Program-made: the position numbers and the translations under genes
Notes under the pieces: model-generated
The model's input: only the letters and a program-made list of their open reading frames with translations
What the model was told of the DNA's origin: nothing
Database searches by the model: none
In this document: piece by piece, positions 50,159-58,627 of the stretch
Layout of the letters: every line of letters starts with the position of its first letter
Numbering within the stretch: the stretch's first letter is position 1
From: Anabaena cylindrica PCC 7122
Lineage (GTDB): Bacteria; Cyanobacteriota; Cyanobacteriia; Cyanobacteriales; Nostocaceae
NCBI RefSeq assembly: GCF_000317695.1
Contig: NC_019771.1
Location: forward strand, 1,382,001-1,446,000
Direction: 5' to 3'
Length of the DNA stretch: 64,000 nucleotides

Positions 50159-50791
50159 ATAACAATTAACATCTAACTTCCTGGAAGGGAGCTTTCAGGA
50201 AGCTTTTATTTTATTCTATCCTTCCGTGAATGTGCAGGGAACTTCATGTCTAACTTGGCGGTCGCTCGCTGGTTGGGAATATTTGGTTAACGCACTAGAT
50301 GGCTTTTGGTGCGTGCGGTTACGGTCAAAAGAGGCAGGGGAGTAGAGGAGAAGGGCTTCCTGCCCCTTACGCATCTGCCTCTTCTGGTAAGCGCAGCGAT
50401 TGCATAGTTGGTTTACGCCGGCAGTGCGATGGCGCGAAGCGCATTCTTTATTTCATTCAACAAGAAAGGGAACAGGGAACGGTGAGGGACGAACAGTTCC
50501 AATGCCAGCTTTTTTAAGGCTTCTTTTTCATTCTTGCTGGGTTAAAAAATTTATTGACACCTGCTAATTAAATATGTATATTCAAAATTCCATAAACTCA
50601 TATGACTCCTTTTACAATTTATGAACTAGATAAATTATTCGCGGCTGTTAATTTTATATTTAAACAATCTGAATTACAGCTAAATAATTTAGTTTTATCT
50701 GCTGCTTAACTGTAGGGATTTCCAAAAATAAAACATTCTCTAAAATATCTACTTCAAACTTATTAATCTTTTTTATTTATTAATCTTTTTT
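50159..50791. other. Intergenic region with dispersed repeats and a weak small frame
   Basis: Between 50389 and 50445 are GC-rich dispersed-repeat fragments (GTAAGCGCAGCGATTGCAT and GCGATGGCGCGAAGCGCATT). A 35-codon frame at 50602-50709 (MTPFTIYELDKLFAAVNFIF) is preceded by no clear ribosome-binding site and has no supporting context. No other gene is seen. Confidence 0.5.
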
Positions 50792-51148
50792 ATGTCTATC
50801 CAAATCTACGGAATACCGAACTGCGGTACTTGCAAAAAAGCTTTCAAGTGGCTTCAAGAAAATGGTATTGACTATGAGTTCATTAACACCAAAGAAACTC
50901 CCCCAACTCGTGAGATGGTTCAAAATTGGGTAACTTCTCTGGGTTATGCGGCTATGCGAAACACATCCGGTCAATCCTACCGGGCTTTAGGTGATGAAAA
51001 GAAAACTTGGACAGACGAGCAATGGATTGAGGCATTCGCTAAGGATGCAATGCTGCTCAAACGCCCCCTTTTCCTCAAAGATGGAACGGCTGTGCTGGTA
51101 GGCTTTAAAGATAAAGTTGAAGTAGTAAGGCAAAAGTTGGGGCTTTAA
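50792..51148 (+). CDS. ArsC/Spx/MgsR-family thioredoxin-fold protein
   Basis: A 118-residue protein of the ArsC superfamily: IQIYGIPNCGTCKKAFKWLQ with a CxxC redox pair (C11, C14), INTKETPPTREMVQNWV, and the conserved FLKDGTAVLVGFKDK. Relatives include Spx (RNA-polymerase-binding stress regulator), MgsR and YffB-like glutathione-dependent reductases. It lacks features that would decide between them; the YffB/MgsR-like branch with CxxC is likely. It is monocistronic, with a short AT-rich leader. Confidence 0.85.
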   Translation: MSIQIYGIPNCGTCKKAFKWLQENGIDYEFINTKETPPTREMVQNWVTSLGYAAMRNTSGQSYRALGDEKKTWTDEQWIEAFAKDAMLLKRPLFLKDGTAVLVGFKDKVEVVRQKLGL

Positions 51149-51269
51149 TTTTGCTGGTTCTTACTTTATATCATGTTCACCTGAAAACTTATGATAAAAT
51201 TGATGCTGAAATTTTGAAATATAAAAACTCTAACAATTTTATATCGTAATTGATTTACCGAACTTGATA

Positions 51270-53042
51270 TTACTTAATCCTGAAAACCTGACCTTTAGGA
51301 ATAAAAGGTAATCGGCAACCCACAGGAATTAAAAAAGCGTGTTCTCGATGAATATGTAAATGATCGCAATAGCCATCAGTAATAATTAGCAATGGTCCAT
51401 TTTTGGGGAAATCCTCAGCTGTTGTCAATAAATCAATACCGGGCTGTAAAACAGTACCACCTCTACCCTTGACTTGAACTCTATCTGCCAGAGATTCTGG
51501 TGTTAAATAACCTTGATCATAAGCAAAAGCATCACAGAAAACAACCCGCACCAAAGAAACATCATGGGAAATACTATAACTAGAAATCGCTCCTAATGCC
51601 TTTCCTAATAACTCCCTATCCATTGAACCAGAAGTATCTAAAACTACGCCAAATGTGCGACCTTCTTCATTATTACTATCCGGTACATAACGAGGACGAG
51701 GAATATCAGGAGTTGCAGATTGACGGCGACTCAAACGAGCATAAGACCTGACTTTAATTAACGGAGAAAAGTGATGATCAAACCACTTCGCCAATTCCAC
51801 ATCCCAAGGAATCGGCGGATAACTCAAAGCCCGAATCTCTTCAATTAAACCTGCTGGGAGAAAACCGCGATTTTGTTCATGGTGATAGACAAGTCCCTGA
51901 CTCAGACAACGGCGATAAAATTCATCCAATCCCACACCATCCCCATAAGTCCACCAATCGGCTTTTCCTGGTTCTAAAATGTCACATTGTCCAATTCCTC
52001 GCAAGGTAGATAGTTTGCGATAGAGGCGTAAATCTTTGACTATTTGGTCATAAATTGACTCCGCTGATAAATTCTTTAAATCAGGGTCATGTAACACTCC
52101 AACGTGAGGTAATTCACCTATCCCCATTTCTAACAACCAAGAATTAATCACATAATCACAAGCAACATTCCACAAATAATGGTCTCTTCCTTGACAGCGA
52201 GTATCATGTCTGAGTCCAGCGTGTAACAATTCATGAGCCATCACAAATCGGCATTCCTCGCCATTTAATCCGGCAGCAGGATTGATAAAAATTTGTTTAT
52301 TTTGGACATCAATTGCGGCTACAGAAATATCCAAACGTTGACATATTAATGGATCTTCAATAATCTCAAAATTAGTTGCTAAAGCTCCCAACAGAGGATA
52401 GCTATTGATAAACCAAGCCTTAGCTCTTTGTCCAGGAGTATCATTTTTGTTCTGCGTCCCCAACAAAGGCTCGCGTCCGGCTGCGACATTTACCGCATTG
52501 GTAACGGCTCTTGTTAATCCTGCGCCAAAAACAGTTTGCCAGTCAAAACCCCGACCCCAATAGTTACTTTGGACAGGTTCTATAATCATATCAACAAAGT
52601 CATCACCAGGAAGACCACGCTCACAAAATTCCTGATACAAACTTTCTTCATTTCGGTTAGAAACATTGAGAGAAAAAAGGTATTCTTCTGGGATAGATCC
52701 TAACTTTAAATCAGCCAGAAACTTAGCAATAAAATAATTACAAGCGGCGTTCCATTCACGAGGATGTGTGCGTTTTTGGAAATGACCAAACCCCAGATGC
52801 AAGAGACAATGAGCTAGTACATAAACCCATTCTTCTGGAGAACCCCGTCGCGTTGGATGTACGTGAATAGCGCCATTGCTAGTGACTACAGCCCAACCCT
52901 GTGGTGGACAATGGTTTCCTGAGCGACGATTAATGTTGACGTGGTAGAGTAACGGTGCAAAAATGGGATGCTCTCTGAGGATGTCACATCCCTGCATAAA
53001 TTGTAATGTGGCAATATCTGTTTGCTTCTTTTTACGTGCCAT
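51270..53042 (-). CDS. DUF2201/VWA metallopeptidase-like protein
   Basis: A 590-residue protein with a metallopeptidase-like region (FVMAHELLHAGLRHDTRC, HExxH-type) preceded by a related degenerate copy (VYVLAHCLLHLGFGHFQK) and a C-terminal von Willebrand A-like domain with a MIDAS start GVVLDTSGSMDRELLGKALG. The family is nearly always paired with a MoxR-type AAA ATPase, here directly upstream and overlapping by 11 bases. MoxR-VWA pairs act as chaperone or metal-insertion machines, and some occur in defence loci. The substrate is unknown. Confidence 0.85.
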   Translation of the reverse strand: MARKKKQTDIATLQFMQGCDILREHPIFAPLLYHVNINRRSGNHCPPQGWAVVTSNGAIHVHPTRRGSPEEWVYVLAHCLLHLGFGHFQKRTHPREWNAACNYFIAKFLADLKLGSIPEEYLFSLNVSNRNEESLYQEFCERGLPGDDFVDMIIEPVQSNYWGRGFDWQTVFGAGLTRAVTNAVNVAAGREPLLGTQNKNDTPGQRAKAWFINSYPLLGALATNFEIIEDPLICQRLDISVAAIDVQNKQIFINPAAGLNGEECRFVMAHELLHAGLRHDTRCQGRDHYLWNVACDYVINSWLLEMGIGELPHVGVLHDPDLKNLSAESIYDQIVKDLRLYRKLSTLRGIGQCDILEPGKADWWTYGDGVGLDEFYRRCLSQGLVYHHEQNRGFLPAGLIEEIRALSYPPIPWDVELAKWFDHHFSPLIKVRSYARLSRRQSATPDIPRPRYVPDSNNEEGRTFGVVLDTSGSMDRELLGKALGAISSYSISHDVSLVRVVFCDAFAYDQGYLTPESLADRVQVKGRGGTVLQPGIDLLTTAEDFPKNGPLLIITDGYCDHLHIHREHAFLIPVGCRLPFIPKGQVFRIK

Positions 53043-54096
53043 TTTCTTTTTTGACTAAACGTGGCAAGTCTCTCACTATTTCTACCATCAACCAACTAGG
53101 TAAAGCATCTCCTTTTTCAGATTCCGAAACAACCATTTGAGCAATTTCAAAGCTGATAGCGGCTAAATCTTTGAGTAGTCCTTTAGCGCGATGAGCTAAG
53201 TCTTTATGGCTACCTGTGATTGCTTGACGTTCTTGGGGTAATTCTTTGATCAGTTGAGCGCGGAATGATTGAGCTAGAAAATAGAGGACATCTCTATCTT
53301 CTGCTAGATGTGGCCAGCTAATTTCACCTTTAAGAATAGCTGTGAGTTGGTATTTGCTTTTAATTTGTTTGATAAAACCTTTGAATTGGGTTCCATGATG
53401 AGGAGAAAGACAGCCCATAGCGAGAACTTCTAGCCAGTGATCTGTGAGGCGAGTACCATATTCATGTAGGGTATCACTTAACATATGCCAAGAGCGGGGA
53501 GTGGAAAAAGGTTCTTCATGTTTAGGTGGTTGACTCCACAGATGATCTGGACGAGTTTGAATATATTCAATTACCCAAGGATGAATATCATGATTTTTTG
53601 CCCAATCTAACCAGTCTCGATGGGAAACTTTTAAATGAACATGAACCATGCGGTTGAGTAAAGGTGAAGACATGGGTTTAACGATCGCACTATCTTGAGC
53701 GCGATTACCTGCACCAATGACAATTGAATCTTTGGGAAGATGATATTCACCAATTCTGCGCTCATGAATCAGGCTGTAAAATGCCTTCTGTACTTCGTGA
53801 GAACAAGCGTTGAGTTCATCCAAAAACAGACAATAGGGTTCTTCTCGTGCAATCATTCTGGGTGGGCAGAAGCGACTTGTTCCATCTATAATCTGCGGTA
53901 CACCAATTAAGTCTTCTGGTGCTAGTTGACTACCAAGGAGTGAAACGCAGGGTATTCCCACTTCCGCCGCAAATGCTTCTACTAAGGATGATTTACCGAT
54001 TCCTGGCGCTCCCCAAATAAATACGGGTCGTACTACTGCCACATTTAGCAGAAATTCTGAGAGTTGTTTTTGGGTGACTGTAATCGCTGGGTTCAT
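53032..54096 (-). CDS. MoxR-type AAA ATPase
   Basis: A 354-residue AAA+ protein. Walker A is IWGAPGIGKSSLVEAF (residues about 28-43), Walker B YCLFLDELNACSHEVQKAF, sensor region IVIGAGNRAQDSAIVKPMSS and arginine finger LLNRMVHVHLKV. It precedes and overlaps the VWA-metallopeptidase gene, forming a two-gene operon. The ATPase probably drives a conformational change in that partner or its client. Confidence 0.9.
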   Translation of the reverse strand: MNPAITVTQKQLSEFLLNVAVVRPVFIWGAPGIGKSSLVEAFAAEVGIPCVSLLGSQLAPEDLIGVPQIIDGTSRFCPPRMIAREEPYCLFLDELNACSHEVQKAFYSLIHERRIGEYHLPKDSIVIGAGNRAQDSAIVKPMSSPLLNRMVHVHLKVSHRDWLDWAKNHDIHPWVIEYIQTRPDHLWSQPPKHEEPFSTPRSWHMLSDTLHEYGTRLTDHWLEVLAMGCLSPHHGTQFKGFIKQIKSKYQLTAILKGEISWPHLAEDRDVLYFLAQSFRAQLIKELPQERQAITGSHKDLAHRAKGLLKDLAAISFEIAQMVVSESEKGDALPSWLMVEIVRDLPRLVKKENGT

Positions 54097-54200
54097 TTAT
54101 AGAGATTTTAGAAGGTAATTATTAATAGTAATTTTAATGTTGGCTGGTGATGGTAAAATTCTTGTATCTATTCTCTGTCCCCTTAATTATCACACAGAAA

Positions 54201-54332
54201 TTACTGCTTCAGGTTGATAGTAAATTCCAATTCTTTGAATCTTTGTAAAGCTTCACCCCAGTGATCTCTGTCATTATATTTTGGTGTTTTAAGAGCGATG
54301 GCGGAACGCCCGCCGGAGGCGATGGCATTCAT
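54201..54332 (-). CDS. Small frame starting in a dispersed repeat (43 aa)
   Basis: MNAIASGGRSAIALKTPKYN comes partly from a GC-rich dispersed repeat (54295-54325), followed by DRDHWGEALQRFKELEFTIN, which looks like a true protein tail. It begins 4 bases after the ImmA/IrrE stop, so it could be translated as a third gene of that operon. It may instead be the stub of a longer gene whose start was replaced by the repeat. No family recognised. Confidence 0.4.
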   Translation of the reverse strand: MNAIASGGRSAIALKTPKYNDRDHWGEALQRFKELEFTINLKQ

Positions 54333-54336
54333 GAAT

Positions 54337-54987
54337 TTATTTATTACGACCTGGTGCAGCTTTACCAAGATAAATATTTTTATCTCCTGGATAAATATTA
54401 ATCCAATTTAGTTGAATGAGACGATTTCTCAGGTTAGATATTGTAACACCTAAATCATCTCGCATTGCATAAAGGTGATGCCAATTAGTTAAATCGCGTT
54501 CCTCCGCCATTTGTTCTAAGATGTAGCGAGGCATTAATAAATAACTAGCAAACCGTTGGGCTTGCCACTCTATTTTTTGTAATTGACCCTCAACAGCACG
54601 GCATAAAAATGGCTGCATTTCAATTTCAATACCTTGCTTAATTCTTTCTTCAAACTTTCCAGCAGCTTTCTGGTCAATGTGCAGTTCCCAGTGTCCTAAC
54701 TCATGTGCTACTGTTGATTCTTCAAAACCTTTAGGAAGTTCTAAAACATCTTCATTAATTTCAATCAAATGCTCTAGTGGAAGAATCCTGGCTGCTATTT
54801 GTCCTTCTGAATCAGGTGGAATCCTATCCCAGACAACATCCAAACCAAGAAATTCAGCCACACGAGTAGCATCTAAAGGCCATTTAGGAATATATTTAGG
54901 ATTTTCCTGCATTCTCTGAAGAATGTTATTCGCTTTAGCCTCAATTTCTTGATCTGGAATATAGCGATAAGCCTTAATAATACTCAA
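54337..54987 (-). CDS. ImmA/IrrE-family metalloprotease
   Basis: A 216-residue protein with the zinc-protease motif ESTVAHELGHWELH (HExxH near residue 95) and the family features LGLDVVWDRIPPDSEGQIAA and QAQRFASYLLMP. Members cut or bind a partnered XRE repressor; ImmA frees ICEBs1 genes and IrrE controls the radiation response of Deinococcus. The partner XRE gene lies 2 bases upstream. The pair could be a self-regulated toxin-antitoxin-like or switch module. Confidence 0.88.
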   Translation of the reverse strand: MSIIKAYRYIPDQEIEAKANNILQRMQENPKYIPKWPLDATRVAEFLGLDVVWDRIPPDSEGQIAARILPLEHLIEINEDVLELPKGFEESTVAHELGHWELHIDQKAAGKFEERIKQGIEIEMQPFLCRAVEGQLQKIEWQAQRFASYLLMPRYILEQMAEERDLTNWHHLYAMRDDLGVTISNLRNRLIQLNWINIYPGDKNIYLGKAAPGRNK

Positions 54988-54989
54988 CC

Positions 54990-55340
54990 TTACTTCTCCT
55001 CATTTTCTGGTTGTATAGCTTCTCGAAAGACTCTTTTAGCAAAATCAGGATTCTCTTGCATACGACGGAAAAGAGCAGGCATTGTCTTGTAGTGCTGCTT
55101 AATAAAATCCTCATTGCGTTGAGGAACACGACCAGACAAAAATATTAACTCCTCTTCGTTTAAATCTAGATTTCGAGCTAGAGAACGAATTACATCCTCT
55201 TTAGGAGCATAGTCAGCACGATCATTCTCTAACTTAGATAGATAAGTAAAATCTACATCTAGTAGTTTAGCAAGCTCACGCTGACTTAATCCCTTATCTT
55301 TACGGGCTTGACGGATAAGCTGACCAAAACTGTAACTCAC
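54990..55340 (-). CDS. XRE-family helix-turn-helix regulator
   Basis: A 116-residue protein with a lambda-type helix-turn-helix (IRQARKDKGLSQRELAKLLD, FTYLSKLENDRADYAPKED) and a helical tail. It is the first gene of the operon with the ImmA/IrrE protease and divergently oriented from the nuclease-Argonaute operon, with only 112 bases between start codons. It probably represses its own promoter and is well placed to influence the Argonaute operon. Confidence 0.88.
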   Translation of the reverse strand: MSYSFGQLIRQARKDKGLSQRELAKLLDVDFTYLSKLENDRADYAPKEDVIRSLARNLDLNEEELIFLSGRVPQRNEDFIKQHYKTMPALFRRMQENPDFAKRVFREAIQPENEEK

Positions 55341-55452
55341 TGTTTTCTCCTACTTAACTAAAGCATCATACTAGATGTTGACGAAAAAATCAAATACAGT
55401 TAATCTATTAGTGTTGAATAAAAAATCAATATTTTTGAAAAGGACATCTATC

Positions 55453-56268
55453 ATGGTGTGGCTACCGTATGTAAGTTATAACATTTGGTTACAGTTTTCT
55501 GCGCCAGTGGGACAAGAACATTGGCATTGTGACATGAAGCGGGGTTTTGCTAGAGCAAGAAAAAAAGAGCCTTTAGTAAAAGCACTCTTTGAGCAAGACA
55601 CCATACCTCAACATATTGGATTATTAGCACAGCGAGGAGTTTATGAATTTCATCAAGACGTTGAATTGTTACAGCAATTAAATGGTTTTGAGAAAGTAGC
55701 AGATAAGCTAAACTTACAGAATGAATTACCTGAAGTTCAGCACAGAGTTATTCAAATTCTCAAAAATTACCAAGAAAATCCAATTCTTATTGATAAAAAC
55801 TTGGAAAAACTCAGTAGTGGTGATGAAGGAATTCCACCACAAATCCCACGCAAACAAGGTAATTATCATTTCAACTTATTTGCTGCTATTGACTGTGTTT
55901 TTCGAGAATCAGATGGGACAATACACATCTTAGATTTCAAAACAGGGACTTCTAATTTTGATAGAAGACAAGCTTTTGTTTACTTATTAGCTGCTACTTA
56001 TTTGTATCCTGGTGAAAAAGCAGTTGCCTCTTTCTATAACTTAGAAACAGGTGTTTGGTCTGAGTTAATTACCGCGACAGATACGCAATTGAAAGCAATT
56101 CAATATAAATTAGCTGAAATAGCCCAATCACATCAAAAAGAGTTAGCTATTTATAAGAAAAATCAATCTAAATTTGCTGATATATTTCCCGCAAATCCAG
56201 GCATTCCTTGCCGTAGTTGTCAATTTTCTTCTATTTGTCAATTTTCACCCGTAGAGGTTTGTGCATGA
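55453..56268 (+). CDS. PD-(D/E)XK (Cas4/RecB-like) nuclease of the Argonaute operon
   Basis: A 271-residue nuclease. The catalytic core is LFAAIDCVFRESDGTIHILD followed by FKTG (Asp, then D-x-K), and the C-terminus has CRSCQFSSIC, similar to the cluster-binding cysteines of Cas4/AddB-type nucleases. ATG 55453 is chosen because AGGA lies 9 bases upstream; upstream codons back to 55375 look non-coding. The gene overlaps the Argonaute start by 4 bases (ATGA), so the proteins are translationally coupled. Cas4-like nucleases accompany a subset of long prokaryotic Argonautes, where they are thought to process DNA or guides. Confidence 0.85.
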   Translation: MVWLPYVSYNIWLQFSAPVGQEHWHCDMKRGFARARKKEPLVKALFEQDTIPQHIGLLAQRGVYEFHQDVELLQQLNGFEKVADKLNLQNELPEVQHRVIQILKNYQENPILIDKNLEKLSSGDEGIPPQIPRKQGNYHFNLFAAIDCVFRESDGTIHILDFKTGTSNFDRRQAFVYLLAATYLYPGEKAVASFYNLETGVWSELITATDTQLKAIQYKLAEIAQSHQKELAIYKKNQSKFADIFPANPGIPCRSCQFSSICQFSPVEVCA

Positions 56269-58487
56269 CTGTTGCCACTGTATCTAAGCAAATTCATGAT
56301 TTTTGTGAAGTTTTACCAATCAAAACTTCTGAACTACAATTAATGTGTTTTCGACTAACACCTGAAGTTGACAAAAAAGATGGCAACCGATTGAGTTACC
56401 ATTTTAGCCGAAAACTACCAGGAACTGTGATTATATGGCAAAAGCCTTATTTCTGGGTTTTGGCAGCATCTAATAGACAATTACCAAATAAGGAAGAATT
56501 CCAAGAAGCACTAAGTAATATTCAAAAGGAAGTAGAAGATTTTCGGGAATGTTTATTTGGGTTTCAATCAGTACGTCAGCCACAAATCACGCCTTTGATT
56601 ATATCTCTATTAACAGTTCAAATACTCAACAAAACTAAATTTGAATATCCAGAAGTATACTCTGATAATGGAGTTATAGTCAGAAGAGAGCCAGATTTTT
56701 GGACAGAAACTATTGAATTAAATGAAAATTTGACTCCAGCCATTACTTTAACTGTTTTCAGTAGTATAATATTTCGAGACAATCTGGCTGAGTTTTACGA
56801 AAAAAGTTCTCTACGACAAAAACCAGAACAACTTTTAATTGATTTGAAAGTTCAAGAAATTGAAAGAGGCAATACTGCAACAATTGTAGGTATTGTTGGA
56901 ACTATAGCAGAACATAGAGAAAAACTATTGGAAAAAGCTACTGGTTCAATCAGTAAACAAGCATTACGAGATGCACCTGATGAACAACCTATTGTAGCGG
57001 TACAGTTTGGTAAAGATAGCAAGCAGTTTCACTATCCTATGGCAGCTTTACGTCCCTGCGTGACTTCTGAGACAGCAAATCAATTTGATGTTGATTATGG
57101 AAAGATACTCAAGACTACTAAAATTCCTCATGAAGACAGAACAAATCTTTTAGTTATCTATAAAAAAACAGCAGAGGAAGCTTTAAAGGCTTATGGAATT
57201 AAACTTGAACGTAGTACCAACAGTATTGAGCATAAGAATTTATTTTGGAAAATTGACAAACCTCTAACAGAAACTAAATTACTATTTGGTAATCAATTTG
57301 TAGGTAAAAGAGGTGAAATTTTAACTGGGTTTAAAAAAGGTGGTGTTTATCGCCGTCAGGCTGATTATGAAGATAAATCAAAGGTAATTCAGATTGCAGC
57401 ACTAAAACTGTGTGATTGCAAAGTAAATCCTTTCATAAATCTACTTAAGCAACGTCTAAAACTTTATGGATTTCAAAGCGAAGTTATTACCAAAAAGGAT
57501 TTACAATTAAATGATTTAACCAAAACTGAAGCAAGAGCAAAGGTTGAAAAAGCTGTAAATGAACTAGCAGAAATACCTCATGATATTGTTTTAGGTTTTT
57601 TACCTAAGAGCGATCGTAATACTGATTATACAGATGAGGGAAGTTTTTATCATCAAATATACTCTCTATTGCTTCGTCGTCAAATCGCCAGTCAGATGAT
57701 TTATGAAGATACATTAGTTAGTCCATCTAACTACCAATATATTTTGAATCAGGTAGTTCCAGGTATTTTAGCCAAGTTAGGCAATTTACCTTTTATTTTG
57801 GGTGAACCTTTAGAGATTGCAGATTATTTTGTTGGATTGGATATTTCCAGAATTTCAAAAAAAAGGCAAGCTGGAACAAGAAATGCCTGTGCTAGTATCC
57901 GTCTGTATGGTAGACAAGGTGAATTTGTTCGCTATCGTTTAGAAGATGATCTGATTGATGGCGAGACAATACCACCAAAACTATTAGAGAGATTATTACC
58001 TGCTGCTGAATTGGAGAATAAAACGGTTTTAATTTACCGTGATGGTTCTTTTGTAGGTAGAGAAGCTGATTATTTAGTAGAGAGAGCTAAGGCAATAAAC
58101 GCTCAATTTATATTAGTAGAGTGCAAAAAATCTGGTGTACCTCGACTATATAATTTGGAGAAAATAGAAAAGGAAAAAAAAGTTATAGCACCTCCACAAG
58201 GTTTAGCGCTTCGTCTGTCATCTCGTGAAGCAGTTTTGGTGACAACTAAAGTTCCTGATGAAGTCGGTTTAGCTCGTCCTCTACGTTTAACGATTCATGA
58301 ACAAGGACACCAAGTTCCCATTGAAAGTGTTTTAGAAACTACCCTAAAACTAACGCTTTTACATCATGGAGCTTTGAAAGAACCTCGTTTACCTATGCCA
58401 TTATATGGTTCTGATCGTATGGCCTATCTTCGTTTGCAAGGTATTCGCCCTAGTTTGCTAGAAGGTGATAAGCAGTTTTGGTTATAA
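56265..58487 (+). CDS. ago: Long prokaryotic Argonaute with complete DEDD catalytic set
   Basis: About 740 residues. The PIWI domain carries the full tetrad: D526 in YFVGLDISRISKK, glutamate finger E567 in IDGETIPPKLLERLL, D593 in VLIYRDGSFVGRE and D717 in PMPLYGSDRMAYL. The upstream half fits N, PAZ-like and MID lobes of long pAgos and resembles cyanobacterial relatives such as the Synechococcus elongatus protein. Long catalytically complete pAgos use small DNA or RNA guides to cut invader DNA, or help untangle replicated chromosomes. The start at 56265 is fixed by its 4-base overlap with the nuclease gene. It is intact, and nothing in the PIWI domain is missing. Confidence 0.92.
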   Translation: MTVATVSKQIHDFCEVLPIKTSELQLMCFRLTPEVDKKDGNRLSYHFSRKLPGTVIIWQKPYFWVLAASNRQLPNKEEFQEALSNIQKEVEDFRECLFGFQSVRQPQITPLIISLLTVQILNKTKFEYPEVYSDNGVIVRREPDFWTETIELNENLTPAITLTVFSSIIFRDNLAEFYEKSSLRQKPEQLLIDLKVQEIERGNTATIVGIVGTIAEHREKLLEKATGSISKQALRDAPDEQPIVAVQFGKDSKQFHYPMAALRPCVTSETANQFDVDYGKILKTTKIPHEDRTNLLVIYKKTAEEALKAYGIKLERSTNSIEHKNLFWKIDKPLTETKLLFGNQFVGKRGEILTGFKKGGVYRRQADYEDKSKVIQIAALKLCDCKVNPFINLLKQRLKLYGFQSEVITKKDLQLNDLTKTEARAKVEKAVNELAEIPHDIVLGFLPKSDRNTDYTDEGSFYHQIYSLLLRRQIASQMIYEDTLVSPSNYQYILNQVVPGILAKLGNLPFILGEPLEIADYFVGLDISRISKKRQAGTRNACASIRLYGRQGEFVRYRLEDDLIDGETIPPKLLERLLPAAELENKTVLIYRDGSFVGREADYLVERAKAINAQFILVECKKSGVPRLYNLEKIEKEKKVIAPPQGLALRLSSREAVLVTTKVPDEVGLARPLRLTIHEQGHQVPIESVLETTLKLTLLHHGALKEPRLPMPLYGSDRMAYLRLQGIRPSLLEGDKQFWL

Positions 58488-58591
58488 AACCTCAGTTCTA
58501 AACTAGTGTAGGATTTTTATATATAGTGTAGTTGTAGCCAAGACGGTTAGGACATCATGAATCTCCGAAACTGAGTGATAATAAGTATTTC

Positions 58592-58607
58592 ACTCTTGCG
58601 TAAGAGT
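58592..58607. terminator. Possible hairpin terminator between ago and the SNF2 gene
   Basis: ACTCTTGCGTAAGAGT forms a 6-bp stem with a 4-base loop, between converging genes. There is only a weak T-rich tail on either side, so a bidirectional terminator is plausible but not certain. Confidence 0.4.
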
Positions 58608-58627
58608 ATTCTAATATACTTGAGAAG

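Noticed and set aside
50602..50709. 35-residue gene before the ArsC/Spx-like gene
   Set aside because: No clear ribosome-binding site, no motif and AT-rich composition; kept only as a note in the intergenic entry.
55375..55452. N-terminal extension of the nuclease from TTG 55375
   Set aside because: The added residues are low-complexity K/N/S-rich and a good AGGA site precedes ATG 55453.
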